Positions 17,798 to 26,504 are shown, numbered from the stretch's first letter. The stretch: 64,000 bases of DNA from Clostridiales bacterium (GCA_004557245.1 SFEL01000001.1:71055-135054); one strand, 5' to 3'. A program made the numbers and translations. Notes: generated by a model from the letters alone, not told the origin.

Positions 17798-18520
17798 ATG
17801 GAAGCCATCAAAACAGATAAGCTTACAAAGAAATACAAAGATCTGACTGCTGTGGACAGCCTTGATCTGCTTGTGGAGCAGGGAGAGCTGTTCGCTCTGC
17901 TGGGTGTCAACGGCGCAGGAAAAACTACCACGATCAAGATGCTTTCCTGCCTGACAAAGCCAACAGGCGGGGACGCCTATCTGAACGGTAACAGCATTGT
18001 CAGCGATCCGGCAGCGGTGAAGAATGTAATCGGAGTATCGCCCCAGGAGACCGCCGTCGCCCCCGGTCTGACGGTAAAAGAAAATCTGGCGCTGATGTGC
18101 GGCGTTCACGGTTTTTCAAAGGAAAAGCGACAGCAGAAAATCCAAGAGCTTTCCCGGCAATTTGACCTGACAGGTGTCCTCGGCAAGAAGGCCGGTAAAC
18201 TCTCCGGGGGCTGGCAGCGGCGATTGAGCATTGCCATGGCTTTGATCAGCGAACCCAAGATACTTTTCTTGGACGAGCCGACACTCGGGCTGGATGTGCT
18301 GGCGCGAGGTGATCTGTGGGATGTGATCCGCACCCTGAAGGGCCGGATCACCATTATCCTGACCACCCACTACATGGAGGAAGCGGAAGCGCTTTCCGAC
18401 CGTATCGGTATTATGAAGGGAGGCCGGCTGCTTGCGCTGGGGACGGCTGATGAACTGAAAAGGCAGACCGGCAAAGAGAAGTTTGAGGACGCATTTATAG
18501 CAATTGTGAAGGAAAACTAA
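17798..18520 (+). CDS. ABC transporter ATP-binding protein (DrrA-like exporter)
   Basis: 240 aa. Walker A GVNGAGKTT, Q-loop SPQET, signature LSGGWQRR (Trp where LSGGQ has Gln), Walker B ILFLDEPTLGLD and switch His in TTHYMEEAE. This is the drug/lipid exporter subclass (DrrA/CcmA-like). The second of two adjacent ATGs is preferred because AGGAGG is then six nt away. The partner permease is at 19024, separated by a GNAT gene. Confidence 0.92.
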   Translation: MEAIKTDKLTKKYKDLTAVDSLDLLVEQGELFALLGVNGAGKTTTIKMLSCLTKPTGGDAYLNGNSIVSDPAAVKNVIGVSPQETAVAPGLTVKENLALMCGVHGFSKEKRQQKIQELSRQFDLTGVLGKKAGKLSGGWQRRLSIAMALISEPKILFLDEPTLGLDVLARGDLWDVIRTLKGRITIILTTHYMEEAEALSDRIGIMKGGRLLALGTADELKRQTGKEKFEDAFIAIVKEN

Positions 18521-18543
18521 ATTGAGTGTGCGAGGGTGGAGCA

Positions 18544-18993
18544 ATGGTGCCGGAAATATCTGTCAGAGAATTAAAAGAAAGCGAATCAGCGGACGCCCTA
18601 TTATTGGTCTGGGATGTTTTTATGGAATATGAGGCGCCTGATTATTCAGAAGAAGGGATTGCAGAGTTTTACAAAAGCATTCACGACGAAAGCTATCTGT
18701 CCAAGCTCCGTATGTACGGTGCATTTATGGAAAACAGGTTGGTTGGCGTTATTGCGACGCGAAGCGAGGGCGCGCACATCGCTCTGTTTTTTGTAAAAGG
18801 TGAATATCACGGAAGGGGCATCGGGAGCCAACTGTTCAAAACGGTTTTACAAATGTGCCCTGCCTGCAGTATGACGGTAAATTCATCGCCCTATGCCGTT
18901 CCGATTTATCATCACCTCGGTTTCCATGATACGGATAAGGAACAAGCCGTGAACGGCCTGAGATTTACGCCGATGGAATGGAGAAGGACGTAA
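18544..18993 (+). CDS. GNAT-family N-acetyltransferase
   Basis: 149 aa. The acetyl-CoA-binding motif A is VKGEYHGRGIGSQLF, preceded by the beta4 strand and followed by SPYAVPIYHHLGF (motif B). The substrate is unknown. It is inserted between the two subunits of an ABC exporter, with intergenic gaps of 23 and 30 nt, so it is almost certainly cotranscribed. A resistance/modification role is inference. The start follows GGTGGAG. Confidence 0.9.
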   Translation: MVPEISVRELKESESADALLLVWDVFMEYEAPDYSEEGIAEFYKSIHDESYLSKLRMYGAFMENRLVGVIATRSEGAHIALFFVKGEYHGRGIGSQLFKTVLQMCPACSMTVNSSPYAVPIYHHLGFHDTDKEQAVNGLRFTPMEWRRT

Positions 18994-19023
18994 TTGTTTT
19001 GATTTAAAAAAAGAGGAGAGAAT

Positions 19024-19755
19024 ATGAGATTACTTACTTTTTCGAGCCGGAACGCAAAAGAGATATTGCGCGATCCGCTTAACGTGGCGTTCAGCCTTGG
19101 TTTTCCGGTGATCCTGCTTTTTCTTATGAGTGCGATTGGGGCAAACGCGCCGGTGAGCATTTTCGAAATCGAAAATCTTACCCCGGGCATTACCGTGTTC
19201 GGCCTTTCCTTTATGACCCTGTTCTCCGCAACGTTGATTGCGAGGGACAGGGAGACCGCTCTTCTGCAAAGACTCTATACCACGCCTCTGACTTCAGCGG
19301 ATTTTATCTTCGGTTATGTGCTGCCGATCCTGCCTATTGCGGTGGCGCAGTGCGCCCTATGCTATATTGCCGCTATTATGCTGGGGCTAACCTGGTCGGT
19401 TTACATTGTCTATGCGGTGCTGCTAATTATTCCCGTTTCCCTGTTCTTTATCGCATTGGGGCTTCTTTTTGGAAGTATCCTCAACACAAAACAGGTAGGC
19501 GGAATATGCGGAGCTCTGCTGACGATCCTGACTGCGTGGTTTTCCGGCGCATGGTTTGACATTTCACTGATCGGCGGTGTCTTTGAAAGATTAGCTAATA
19601 TCCTGCCCTATATTCATGCCGTTGCTTTGGAAAAAGCTGTGCTGGCCGGGAATTTTTCCGGAATCCTTCCACATATTTGGTGGATCGTGTGCTATGGGGC
19701 TGTGGCGCTTGCAGCAGCTGTTTTGCTGTTCCTTCGCCAGATGAAAAAACAATAA
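19024..19755 (+). CDS. ABC-2-type exporter permease
   Basis: 243 aa with six membrane helices in the ABC-2 pattern. The family motif region LIARDRETALLQRLYTTPLT lies between helices 2 and 3. Shorter than many ABC-2 permeases because it lacks a large extracytoplasmic insert. AGAGGAG precedes the ATG. Works with the ATPase at 17798; two copies of each would form the exporter. The substrate is unknown. Confidence 0.9.
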   Translation: MRLLTFSSRNAKEILRDPLNVAFSLGFPVILLFLMSAIGANAPVSIFEIENLTPGITVFGLSFMTLFSATLIARDRETALLQRLYTTPLTSADFIFGYVLPILPIAVAQCALCYIAAIMLGLTWSVYIVYAVLLIIPVSLFFIALGLLFGSILNTKQVGGICGALLTILTAWFSGAWFDISLIGGVFERLANILPYIHAVALEKAVLAGNFSGILPHIWWIVCYGAVALAAAVLLFLRQMKKQ

Positions 19756-19825
19756 GCATGAAAGAAATCGCTTGACAGGAAGAATCAGATTAGCATGCTT
19801 TGGGGTTAAGAGGAATGCAAAGTAT

Positions 19826-19870
19826 GAGACTGCCGAAAAAGTGGCGTTCAGCCACTTTTTCGGCAGTCTC
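19826..19870. repeat. Dispersed hairpin repeat, copy B (perfect palindrome)
   Basis: Two perfect 20-nt arms, GAGACTGCCGAAAAAGTGGC and its exact complement, around GTTCA. It lies between the convergent permease and bile salt hydrolase genes, so it can also act as a two-way terminator. Its box variant TGCCGAA still fits the TGNCGAA Spo0A consensus. Confidence 0.9.
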
Positions 19871-19932
19871 AATCATCAATATGTATTTTGAGATTCGCAA
19901 AAAACCGGATTGCGCCATGTGGACGTCAGCTT

Positions 19933-20907
19933 TTAATTCTGCTGGCGGAACTCTTCCTTATCCAGCATTGGATAGCAGATAAGCCTGCTGCCGTCAAGGT
20001 CTTCCCGGTGCATATCTACAGCGGTTATCTGATGGTTTGTGTAGGTGGTATAGTAATAGATACCTCTGGAGGCATTACAGCATGAGGTATAAATTGTGAT
20101 CTCGTATTTACCCTCTGACACCTCGCAGCAGCCGCGCTGCTGATCTACGGAGCCGAGAATGTGGAAGAACTGTCCAACACTGTCTTCTTCAGAGCTGGAG
20201 GATATGGAATTCAGTTTTGTAAATGCCACCCTTGCAAAGCGAGAGGCAGAAGAAAGGTCACCCGGCAGCCCAAGCGCGCCCATCCCCCGGCTATAGGCGT
20301 TGAGCTCAAGTTTGCTGGAAAACAGATTTTCCGGCTGCCTTGGAGAGAGCTTCATATAATTATTCAGGGCAAACATCTGCTTGTCAAAGGGCGGATTATT
20401 TGTCAGCACGCCCACCGGGTTTTCGTAAACCTTCAGACCGTCTGCTACCGATTCGACGGTGATAGCGCCGCTTTTATCGGCGATAATCCAGTGAAGCTGG
20501 GCCGTCGGCAGCGTATCGCTGTAGGGAGTACCCACCATATTCATGCGGGAAATAAGATCTCGGGCCTCAGCCAGAGTCCCACACTGGCCCAGCAGCCAGG
20601 GAATGAATTCGTACTGAGCAACGTTTCGGCATCCGTCTTTTACATTGCTGTAGATGGCGTTTCCCACAAAGTTCAGCCCTGCTATGCCGAGCCCCATCTC
20701 GTTGACCGCATCATAGTAAAGCGGATAATCGTCTGCGATATGAGCCATGCCGATAAGGGCATAGTGAGAGGGTATACTGCCGCCGTGGCGAAGCTCAAGA
20801 GGATAATTCCTGGGCATAACAGTTATCTTTTCCCCGTATGAAAATTCATAATCCAGGGTCCGCCCCATGTAGAAATCCTTTGTCTGATATGTTGCAGCAG
20901 TACACAT
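19933..20907 (-). CDS. bsh: Choloylglycine/bile salt hydrolase
   Basis: 324 aa, standard family length. After Met removal Cys2 becomes the N-terminal nucleophile. Other catalytic residues are visible: Arg16 and Asp19 in GRTLDYE, the Asn pair in LTNNPPF, and Arg in ASRFARVAF. The family hydrolyses the amide bond of glycine- or taurine-conjugated bile acids; penicillin V acylase is the alternative activity, but LSPRQPENLFSS and GSVDQQRGCCEV resemble gut Clostridia bile salt hydrolases. The start has AGGAGGG. Convergent with the ABC permease. Confidence 0.9.
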   Translation of the reverse strand: MCTAATYQTKDFYMGRTLDYEFSYGEKITVMPRNYPLELRHGGSIPSHYALIGMAHIADDYPLYYDAVNEMGLGIAGLNFVGNAIYSNVKDGCRNVAQYEFIPWLLGQCGTLAEARDLISRMNMVGTPYSDTLPTAQLHWIIADKSGAITVESVADGLKVYENPVGVLTNNPPFDKQMFALNNYMKLSPRQPENLFSSKLELNAYSRGMGALGLPGDLSSASRFARVAFTKLNSISSSSEEDSVGQFFHILGSVDQQRGCCEVSEGKYEITIYTSCCNASRGIYYYTTYTNHQITAVDMHREDLDGSRLICYPMLDKEEFRQQN

Positions 20908-21080
20908 AAGCCCTCCTAATATAAAAGAAAAGTAAGCGAATCATCGTAGCCGCCAGTTAAAAAATCAAGCCTGATACGATTATATCACCGAGCATTTGAA
21001 ATGTATAGTTGCCAGAGGAAAGCAAAATTGTGAGGAGCAGTCATCGGGCTTTGCTTTTGGTTCCCGAATATTGATAGATT

Positions 21081-21109
21081 TTGCCATAATATTGCGGTAT
21101 ACTTAATAT
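21081..21109 (+). promoter_or_regulatory. Sigma-A-type promoter of the alarmone synthetase
   Basis: -35 TTGCCA (21081-21086), 17-bp spacer, -10 TAATAT (21104-21109), about 40 nt before the SD of the gene at 21151. Confidence 0.6.
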
Positions 21110-21150
21110 GAAAATCAACCATGGATTACCGCATATACAGGAGAAGCGAT

Positions 21151-21849
21151 ATGCCGCAGAAAAGCAATGCAGATCACAAGAGCCGGGAGGGGCTTCCGGA
21201 TGTGAAGCTGCAAAAAAACGAAATCAAAACCCTGATGCAAAATTACGCACTGCCTTATCGTGAACTGATGAGTTACTACCGCTGCGCGATGATGGAAGTG
21301 GAAACCAAGTTCAACGTGCTCAACGAGGAGCTGTCTCTGCAATACGACCGCAATCCGATAGAAACTATCAAGACGCGGCTCAAATCGCCGGAGAGCATTT
21401 TAGAAAAGCTGCATCGCAAGAACCATCCTGTTACAGTGGACAGCATCGAGCGGAACCTCAACGATATTGCGGGAGTAAGGGTGATCTGTGCATTTCCGTC
21501 TGACATATACCAGCTTGAAGAAGCATTTCTAAAGCAGGACGATATAAGGCTTGTGGAGCGCAAGGACTATATCGCCAACCCAAAGCCCAACGGTTACCGC
21601 AGCCTTCACCTTATAGTAGAAATCCCCATATTCCTGCACGATCACAAGAGGCTGATGAGGGTGGAGGTGCAGTTCAGGACAATATCCATGGACTGGTGGG
21701 CGAGCCTTGAACATAAGATACGATATAAAAAAGGCTTACAGGAATCCGACCATGTGGACCAGGAGCTTTTCGAGTGCGCCCAGATGAGCGCTGAACTGGA
21801 CAGCCGTATGGAAAAATTGCAGCATTTTGTGGGAGACCTATACGAATAA
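21151..21849 (+). CDS. Small alarmone synthetase (RelA/SpoT domain GTP pyrophosphokinase)
   Basis: 232 aa, the length of RelQ/YjbM-type synthetases without hydrolase, TGS or ACT domains. Motifs: IAGVRVICAF, NPKPNGYRSLHLIV (substrate-binding) and VEVQFRTISMDWWASLEHKIRYK. It makes (p)ppGpp from ATP and GTP/GDP. The second ATG is chosen because AGGAG lies seven nt upstream. Followed 19 nt later by cardiolipin synthase, probably cotranscribed. Confidence 0.93.
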   Translation: MPQKSNADHKSREGLPDVKLQKNEIKTLMQNYALPYRELMSYYRCAMMEVETKFNVLNEELSLQYDRNPIETIKTRLKSPESILEKLHRKNHPVTVDSIERNLNDIAGVRVICAFPSDIYQLEEAFLKQDDIRLVERKDYIANPKPNGYRSLHLIVEIPIFLHDHKRLMRVEVQFRTISMDWWASLEHKIRYKKGLQESDHVDQELFECAQMSAELDSRMEKLQHFVGDLYE

Positions 21850-21868
21850 GCAGCAGGAGGTATAAACA

Positions 21869-23377
21869 GTGAAAAAGATAGTACGCCGAATCATGGTAGT
21901 GTTTCCCGCAGCTGCTCTGCAGGTACTGTGGCTGCTGCTTCTGGTAAAGTGGCTGGTCCCGTATACGGCCCTGATTACGCTGACCCTGTCTGTGGCGGCG
22001 TTCTTCTTTGTGCTGTATATAATCATAAAGCGGGAGGAAAGAACCTATAAGATACTATGGCTGCTGGTAATACTGACATTTCCGCTGCCCGGCGCGCTGC
22101 TCTATCTGTTCTTTGGGAATAAGCGGACGGCGAAGCCTCTGGGAAAGAGACTTGAAAAAGTAAAAGAAGCTGGAACGCCAAAGCCGCTTTGCATTGGCAA
22201 AGTGCCATTTGACGGGGGGCGCAGAATGGAGCAGACGCTCCGATGGCTGGAGGGAAAGACGGGCTATCCCCTGACGAGGGCAGGGCAGGTGCGCTACTAC
22301 GCTCTTGGCGACGATATGATGCCGGATATGCTGGAGGATATTAAACGGGCGCGCAGCTTTATATATCTTGAGTATTTCATAATAGAGCCGGGCAGATTGT
22401 GGGATTCCATGGCTGCGGTTCTGGAAGACAAGGCCGCTCAGGGCCTGGACGTCCGGGTAATGTACGACGACCTGGGCAGCATTTCCACATTCAATATGGA
22501 CAATGTGCGGCAGCTTCGCTCAAAGGGCATAAGATGTGTGCCTTTTAACCCTCTCATTGCCGTGAAGGGTACGGTCAATTACCGCGATCATAGAAAAATG
22601 CTCATAGTAGACGGCGAAACCGCGTACAGCGGCGGCGTGAACCTGGCGGACCGCTATGCCAACATAGAACAGCCATACGGACACTGGAAGGATACCGGCT
22701 TTCGCGTTGCCGGAGAGCCGGCGAAGAGCTTTACTCATATGTTCCTGACATTCTGGAACGCTTTCTCACTGCAAAACGATCTGCCCCAACCGGAGCTGAA
22801 GGAGCCGCGGCTGCCTGCGCCTGAAACTGAAAACGGCTATATATTGAGCTATTATGACTCTCCTTTGAACCGGGAGGCCTCCAGTAATCAGCTATATATC
22901 GACCTGCTCTCACAGAGCACGGACTACGCGTGGTTCTTTACGCCGTACCTTATGCCCGGAGACGAATTGCTGGACGCTATGGCGTGCGCAGCCCATCGCG
23001 GCGTTGACGTTCGCATAATCATGCCGGGCATTCCGGACAAGAAGCTTATCTTCAGAATGTCCCGAAGCTTTTATCAGGCACTCCTTACAGAAGGGGTCAA
23101 AATCTACGAATACACTCCGGGCTTTGTCCACGCAAAGAGTTTTGTGTCGGACGACGTGGTAGGCACTATAGGTACGGTCAATCTTGATTACCGCAGCCTG
23201 TTCCTGCATTTTGAGAACAACTCGCTGTTTTACCGCTCCAACATAATTGCTGAGCTGAAGGACGACTTCTTATCGACGCAGGCAAAATGCAGACGGGTTC
23301 AGCCGTACGACATCAAGCACTATGCATTTCGCTGGATAGTGGACGGGATACTGCGCATCTTCGCCCCGCTATGCTGA
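21869..23377 (+). CDS. cls: Cardiolipin synthase
   Basis: 502 aa starting with GTG after AGGAGG. Two N-terminal membrane helices (about residues 5-55) and two phospholipase D domains: the first HKD motif reads HRKMLIVDGETAYSGGVNLAD, the second HAKSFVSDDVVGTIGTVNLD (given as separate motifs). It condenses phosphatidylglycerol to cardiolipin at the membrane. Length and layout match bacterial ClsA-type enzymes. Confidence 0.95.
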   Translation: MKKIVRRIMVVFPAAALQVLWLLLLVKWLVPYTALITLTLSVAAFFFVLYIIIKREERTYKILWLLVILTFPLPGALLYLFFGNKRTAKPLGKRLEKVKEAGTPKPLCIGKVPFDGGRRMEQTLRWLEGKTGYPLTRAGQVRYYALGDDMMPDMLEDIKRARSFIYLEYFIIEPGRLWDSMAAVLEDKAAQGLDVRVMYDDLGSISTFNMDNVRQLRSKGIRCVPFNPLIAVKGTVNYRDHRKMLIVDGETAYSGGVNLADRYANIEQPYGHWKDTGFRVAGEPAKSFTHMFLTFWNAFSLQNDLPQPELKEPRLPAPETENGYILSYYDSPLNREASSNQLYIDLLSQSTDYAWFFTPYLMPGDELLDAMACAAHRGVDVRIIMPGIPDKKLIFRMSRSFYQALLTEGVKIYEYTPGFVHAKSFVSDDVVGTIGTVNLDYRSLFLHFENNSLFYRSNIIAELKDDFLSTQAKCRRVQPYDIKHYAFRWIVDGILRIFAPLC

Positions 23378-23412
23378 CCCCTTTTATGCGGGAGAAGCCG
23401 GCAAATTCTTTT

Positions 23413-23438
23413 TAGACCAACGGCTTGCCGGTGGTCTA
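23413..23438 (+). terminator. Hairpin terminator after cls
   Basis: 12-bp arms TAGACCAACGGC / GCCGGTGGTCTA with one mismatch and a 2-nt loop. A T run precedes the stem on this strand. Confidence 0.5.
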
Positions 23439-23569
23439 ATTTGCTGTGCCGGGATTTACATAGCTTCTTTGTATCTATGATAAGATATGTATTTGACTGT
23501 TCCCGGCATGTTTTTATGCTATAATAAAATATATAACCAAGGACGATTTGTGGGAGTTTTTTGTATCGT

Positions 23570-24937
23570 ATGGAAATACGGCGCGTTAAGAAGCACGATG
23601 TGGATATGACTTCGGGCAGCGTTTTCAGGCATCTTCTGAACTTCGCGGTACCGCTGCTCATGGGCAATATATTTCAGCAGCTTTATAATACGGTGGATAC
23701 GTGGGTAGTGGGCAATTATGTGAGCAACGAGGCATTTTCTGCCGTAGGCACCGTAGCCCCCATAATAAATACGCTGATAGGTGCATTTTCGGGCCTTGCC
23801 AGCGGCGCGGGAGTGGTGATATCCCAGTATTACGGCGCCGGCAGGCATGACAGGGTAAAGGACGCTGTGCATACCGCCGTCATGATGACGCTGGTGCTGT
23901 CCGTAGCCTTCACCGCCATTGGCATAGCCATGACGCCTAACATGCTGCGCCTGATGAAGACCCCGGCGGAGGTATTCCCGGAGTCCAGAGCGTATCTTAA
24001 CATATACTTTTCCGGCATGACGGGATTAATGCTATATAATATGGGCGCGGGCATACTGCGCGCCGTGGGGGATTCAAAGCGGCCCTTTTATTACCTCGTA
24101 TGCGCCGCAGTGATAAACACCGCGCTTGATCTGGTATTTGTAATAGCGTTCGGCATGGGCGTCGAGGGCGTGGCCTACGCTACCATAATCGCCCAGGGAA
24201 TATCCGCCTTCCTGACCATGCTTACGTTGTTCAGGAGCGAATCCTGCGTCCGTGTGGAGCTGAAGCTTATCAGGTTTCATAAGGATATGCTTTTGAAGAT
24301 AATTAAGGTAGGCATACCTGCGGCTCTGCAGATGGCCGTAACGGCCTTTTCAAACATATTCGTGCAGTCCTATATAAACTTTTTCGGTGCTGACTGCATG
24401 GGAGGCTGGACGGCCTACACAAAGGTGGACCAGCTGCTGTTTTTGCCTATGCAGTCCATAGCGCTGGCGGCTACAACGTTTGTGGGACAGAATCTGGGCA
24501 AGGGACGGGTCGACAGGGCAAAGCAGGGTGTGCGCACCTCTCTCGCCATGGCTATGACTGTGACGGTAGCGCTTTCAGCCGTAGTGATAACGGTTGCGCC
24601 GTCGCTGGTGCTGTTTTTCAACTCAAAGCCGGAGGTGATAAGCTACGGAACGCTGTTCCTGCGTAGACTCACGCCGTTCTATGTTCTGTGCTGCTTCAAT
24701 CAGGTATATGCCGGCGCATTGCGCGGCGCTGGCAACAGCCGTGCGCCTATGATAATAATGCTGTGCTCATTTGTGCTGTTCAGGCAGTGCTATCTGTACA
24801 TCATGTCGAACTTCGTATCCAATACCGTATTGCCAATAGCGCTGGGCTATCCGGCCGGTTGGCTGGTGTGCAGCGTACTTACGGGGCTGTATTATAAAAA
24901 GGTGCATCTTGGGCAAACTGTGGTAGTTGAGAAGTAA
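23570..24937 (+). CDS. MATE-family efflux transporter
   Basis: 455 aa with twelve helices in two six-helix halves. Typical MATE segments are DMTSGSVFRHLLNFAVPLLMG near the N-terminus (described, not exhaustive) and QQLYNTVDTWVVGNYV, AVGTVAPI and LGKGRVDRAKQGV. It exports organic cations or drugs using H+ or Na+. The start is uncertain: TTG 23561 has GGGAG four nt upstream, while ATG 23570 is the first Met. A second, distant MATE gene lies at 47552. Confidence 0.9.
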   Translation: MEIRRVKKHDVDMTSGSVFRHLLNFAVPLLMGNIFQQLYNTVDTWVVGNYVSNEAFSAVGTVAPIINTLIGAFSGLASGAGVVISQYYGAGRHDRVKDAVHTAVMMTLVLSVAFTAIGIAMTPNMLRLMKTPAEVFPESRAYLNIYFSGMTGLMLYNMGAGILRAVGDSKRPFYYLVCAAVINTALDLVFVIAFGMGVEGVAYATIIAQGISAFLTMLTLFRSESCVRVELKLIRFHKDMLLKIIKVGIPAALQMAVTAFSNIFVQSYINFFGADCMGGWTAYTKVDQLLFLPMQSIALAATTFVGQNLGKGRVDRAKQGVRTSLAMAMTVTVALSAVVITVAPSLVLFFNSKPEVISYGTLFLRRLTPFYVLCCFNQVYAGALRGAGNSRAPMIIMLCSFVLFRQCYLYIMSNFVSNTVLPIALGYPAGWLVCSVLTGLYYKKVHLGQTVVVEK

Positions 24938-24995
24938 TGACATCAGGTGCTCTCCGCTCACTTCGCTGCTTGCCTGGGATCCCCCCGCAGGAGGG

Positions 24996-25018
24996 AAAAG
25001 GCGTCACTGACGTCTTTT
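24996..25018 (+). terminator. Terminator after the MATE gene
   Basis: 10-bp arms AAAAGGCGTC / GACGTCTTTT with a 3-nt loop, followed by more T residues. Confidence 0.65.
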
Positions 25019-25056
25019 CTTATCCGCCATTTGAGCCTTTTATTTTAGAAAACGAA

Positions 25057-25094
25057 AAATAAAAGCAATCACCTAAGGATGATTGCTTTTATTT
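25057..25094 (-). terminator. Terminator of the tRNA-Gly/tRNA-Lys operon
   Basis: Perfect 14-bp inverted repeat (AAATAAAAGCAATC / GATTGCTTTTATTT) with a 10-nt loop. It begins at the CCA end of tRNA-Lys and runs into T residues on the minus strand. Confidence 0.8.
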
Positions 25095-25169
25095 GGTGCG
25101 CCCTCAGGGACTCGAACCCTGGACACCCTGATTAAGAGTCAGGTGCTCTACCAACTGAGCTAAGGGCGC
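25094..25169 (-). tRNA. tRNA-Lys (anticodon CTT)
   Basis: 76 nt cloverleaf with encoded CCA. Acceptor GCGCCCT pairs with AGGGCGC; the anticodon loop is CTCTTAA and the T loop GGTTCGAGTCC. Second gene of a two-tRNA operon. Confidence 0.97.
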
Positions 25170-25177
25170 ATATTCTG

Positions 25178-25253
25178 TGGAGCGGGAAACGGGGCTCGAA
25201 CCCGCCACCTCCGCCTTGGCAAGGCGGCGCTCTACCAAATGAGCTATTCCCGC
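25178..25253 (-). tRNA. tRNA-Gly (anticodon GCC)
   Basis: 76 nt with encoded CCA. Acceptor GCGGGAA pairs with TTCCCGC; the anticodon loop is TTGCCAA within a five-pair CCGCC/GGCGG stem. First gene of the operon, eight nt before tRNA-Lys. Confidence 0.97.
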
Positions 25254-25293
25254 ATCTTGGCATTTCACTGTCTTTTCGCCAGCGCGCTTAATT

Positions 25294-25322
25294 ATAATAG
25301 CGCAAGACGGAATGGTTGTCAA
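25294..25322 (-). promoter_or_regulatory. Promoter of the tRNA-Gly/tRNA-Lys operon
   Basis: On the minus strand: -35 TTGACA, 17-bp spacer, -10 TATTAT. The -35 lies inside the loop of an 11-bp perfect inverted repeat (25300-25335). Confidence 0.8.
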
Positions 25323-25335
25323 CCCCGTCTTGCGC
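25300..25335. repeat. Inverted repeat around the tRNA promoter -35
   Basis: Arms GCGCAAGACGG and CCGTCTTGCGC, 14-nt loop. It also lies 28 nt past the stop of the minus-strand amidohydrolase, so it may terminate that gene, act as an operator, or both. Confidence 0.75.
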
Positions 25336-25362
25336 AAATTTTGCAACTTTTTTTGCGGGAGA

Positions 25363-26151
25363 CTATAAGCTCAAAAACTCTGCGGCGTTTTTGTATTGGA
25401 TCTTTTCGAGGGCCGTTTTTGACAGGGGAAGGGAGCGCAGCCGGGCGAGTTCCGTGCCGGCGTCCCACATAGGATAATCGCTGCCGAACATTATCCTGTC
25501 CTCACCGTACATATTCATGAACTCCATTATCCTCTCGTCGGTCATGGTAAAGAAGCAGGAGGAGCAGTCCACCATTACGTTTGTGCCGGGGATGTATTTT
25601 TCTGCCTCTTTCCATTCGGTCCATCCGCCGAAGTGGGCGCATATGAGCCTGAGGCGGGGGAAGCTCTCCAAAAGCCTGGGTATGAGGCAGGGATTGGAGT
25701 AATGATAGCGGTAGTCGCCGGTATGGAAGAGTATGGGATAGCCTGTGGCTTGGCAGAAGTCGTATATGGGTCCCATGCTGCTGTCGGTTATGGCGAACTT
25801 CTGAAAGTCCGGGTGCAGCTTTATACCCTTTAACCCCAGTGATTCAGCCCGCTCCAGCTCGGCTATCGGGTCCTCCATACCCGGATGTATGGTGCAAAGG
25901 CCCACGAACCTGTCAGGGTGAGCCAGAACAGATGCCTTTATGAAGTTGTTTATGCTTTTTACCTGATGGGGCGTGGTCGCCGCGGAGTGTACCACAAATT
26001 TGTCCACCCCCGCCCTGTCGCCTATCTCCAGAAGTCTCTTGACTGAGCCGTTGGGGTTGGTCATGTGCTTATCGTAGAAATAGCCGATGTTCATTGCCGC
26101 TTTTTCGGCAATATTATCCGGGTAAATATGAGCGTGTACGTCGATGACCAT
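25363..26151 (-). CDS. Amidohydrolase-family metal-dependent hydrolase (TIM barrel)
   Basis: 262 aa. Metal-site motifs of the amidohydrolase-2 group: VIDVHAHIYPD (HxH), KGIKLHPDFQ, ILFHTGDYRYH, LICAHFGG and the late Asp in MFGSDYPMWDAG. Members hydrolyse or decarboxylate diverse small cyclic or aromatic substrates (ACMSD/uronate-isomerase-like fold); no substrate can be assigned. A single gene between two tRNA operons on the same strand. Confidence 0.88.
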   Translation of the reverse strand: MVIDVHAHIYPDNIAEKAAMNIGYFYDKHMTNPNGSVKRLLEIGDRAGVDKFVVHSAATTPHQVKSINNFIKASVLAHPDRFVGLCTIHPGMEDPIAELERAESLGLKGIKLHPDFQKFAITDSSMGPIYDFCQATGYPILFHTGDYRYHYSNPCLIPRLLESFPRLRLICAHFGGWTEWKEAEKYIPGTNVMVDCSSCFFTMTDERIMEFMNMYGEDRIMFGSDYPMWDAGTELARLRSLPLSKTALEKIQYKNAAEFLSL

Positions 26152-26238
26152 TGGGTGTTTTAAACGTTCCTTTTCTCGTGATTATTTATTTTTGAGCCTT
26201 GGCTTCGGCAGCTCATCGTACATTGCAATTATATCATC

Positions 26239-26268
26239 GGGAGGGGGCGGGGGGAAGGGGCAAAGGGG
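26239..26268 (+). other. G-rich tract with quadruplex potential
   Basis: A 30-nt stretch with at least five runs of three or more G separated by 1-3 nt, between the amidohydrolase start and the dispersed repeat copy C. On the minus strand it is C-rich and upstream of the amidohydrolase. No gene is present from 26152 to 26527; the rest is the repeat. Confidence 0.6.
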
Positions 26269-26307
26269 TGCGCTAAAAAAGAATAAGCCATCTGATGACG
26301 GCTTACC

Positions 26308-26504
26308 GTCTGTCAAAAAAACCCGGGGTTGATAAGGGGTCGCAGCCCCTTATGTTCAATCCGGCTCTGACGACATGTGCGTCAGAACGGATGAAAACCC
26401 GGAGGTTTTCGTACTTTGCGGGTTTTGCCGCCCGGGAGCGAATGCGAGAGGCGAAACCCGTAAAACTCAAAAAAGTGGCGTTCAGCCACTTTTTTGACAC
26501 TCTG
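26308..26504. repeat. Dispersed repeat, long copy C (MITE-like, about 197 bp)
   Basis: It starts GTCTGTCAAAAAAACCCGGG and ends with the hairpin AAAGTGGCGTTCAGCCACTTT then TTGACAC, so the termini are imperfect inverted repeats (TGTCAAAAAA). The first ~110 bp are nearly identical to copy D at 28502; the middle diverges. Several internal hairpins; no coding capacity. Confidence 0.85.
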
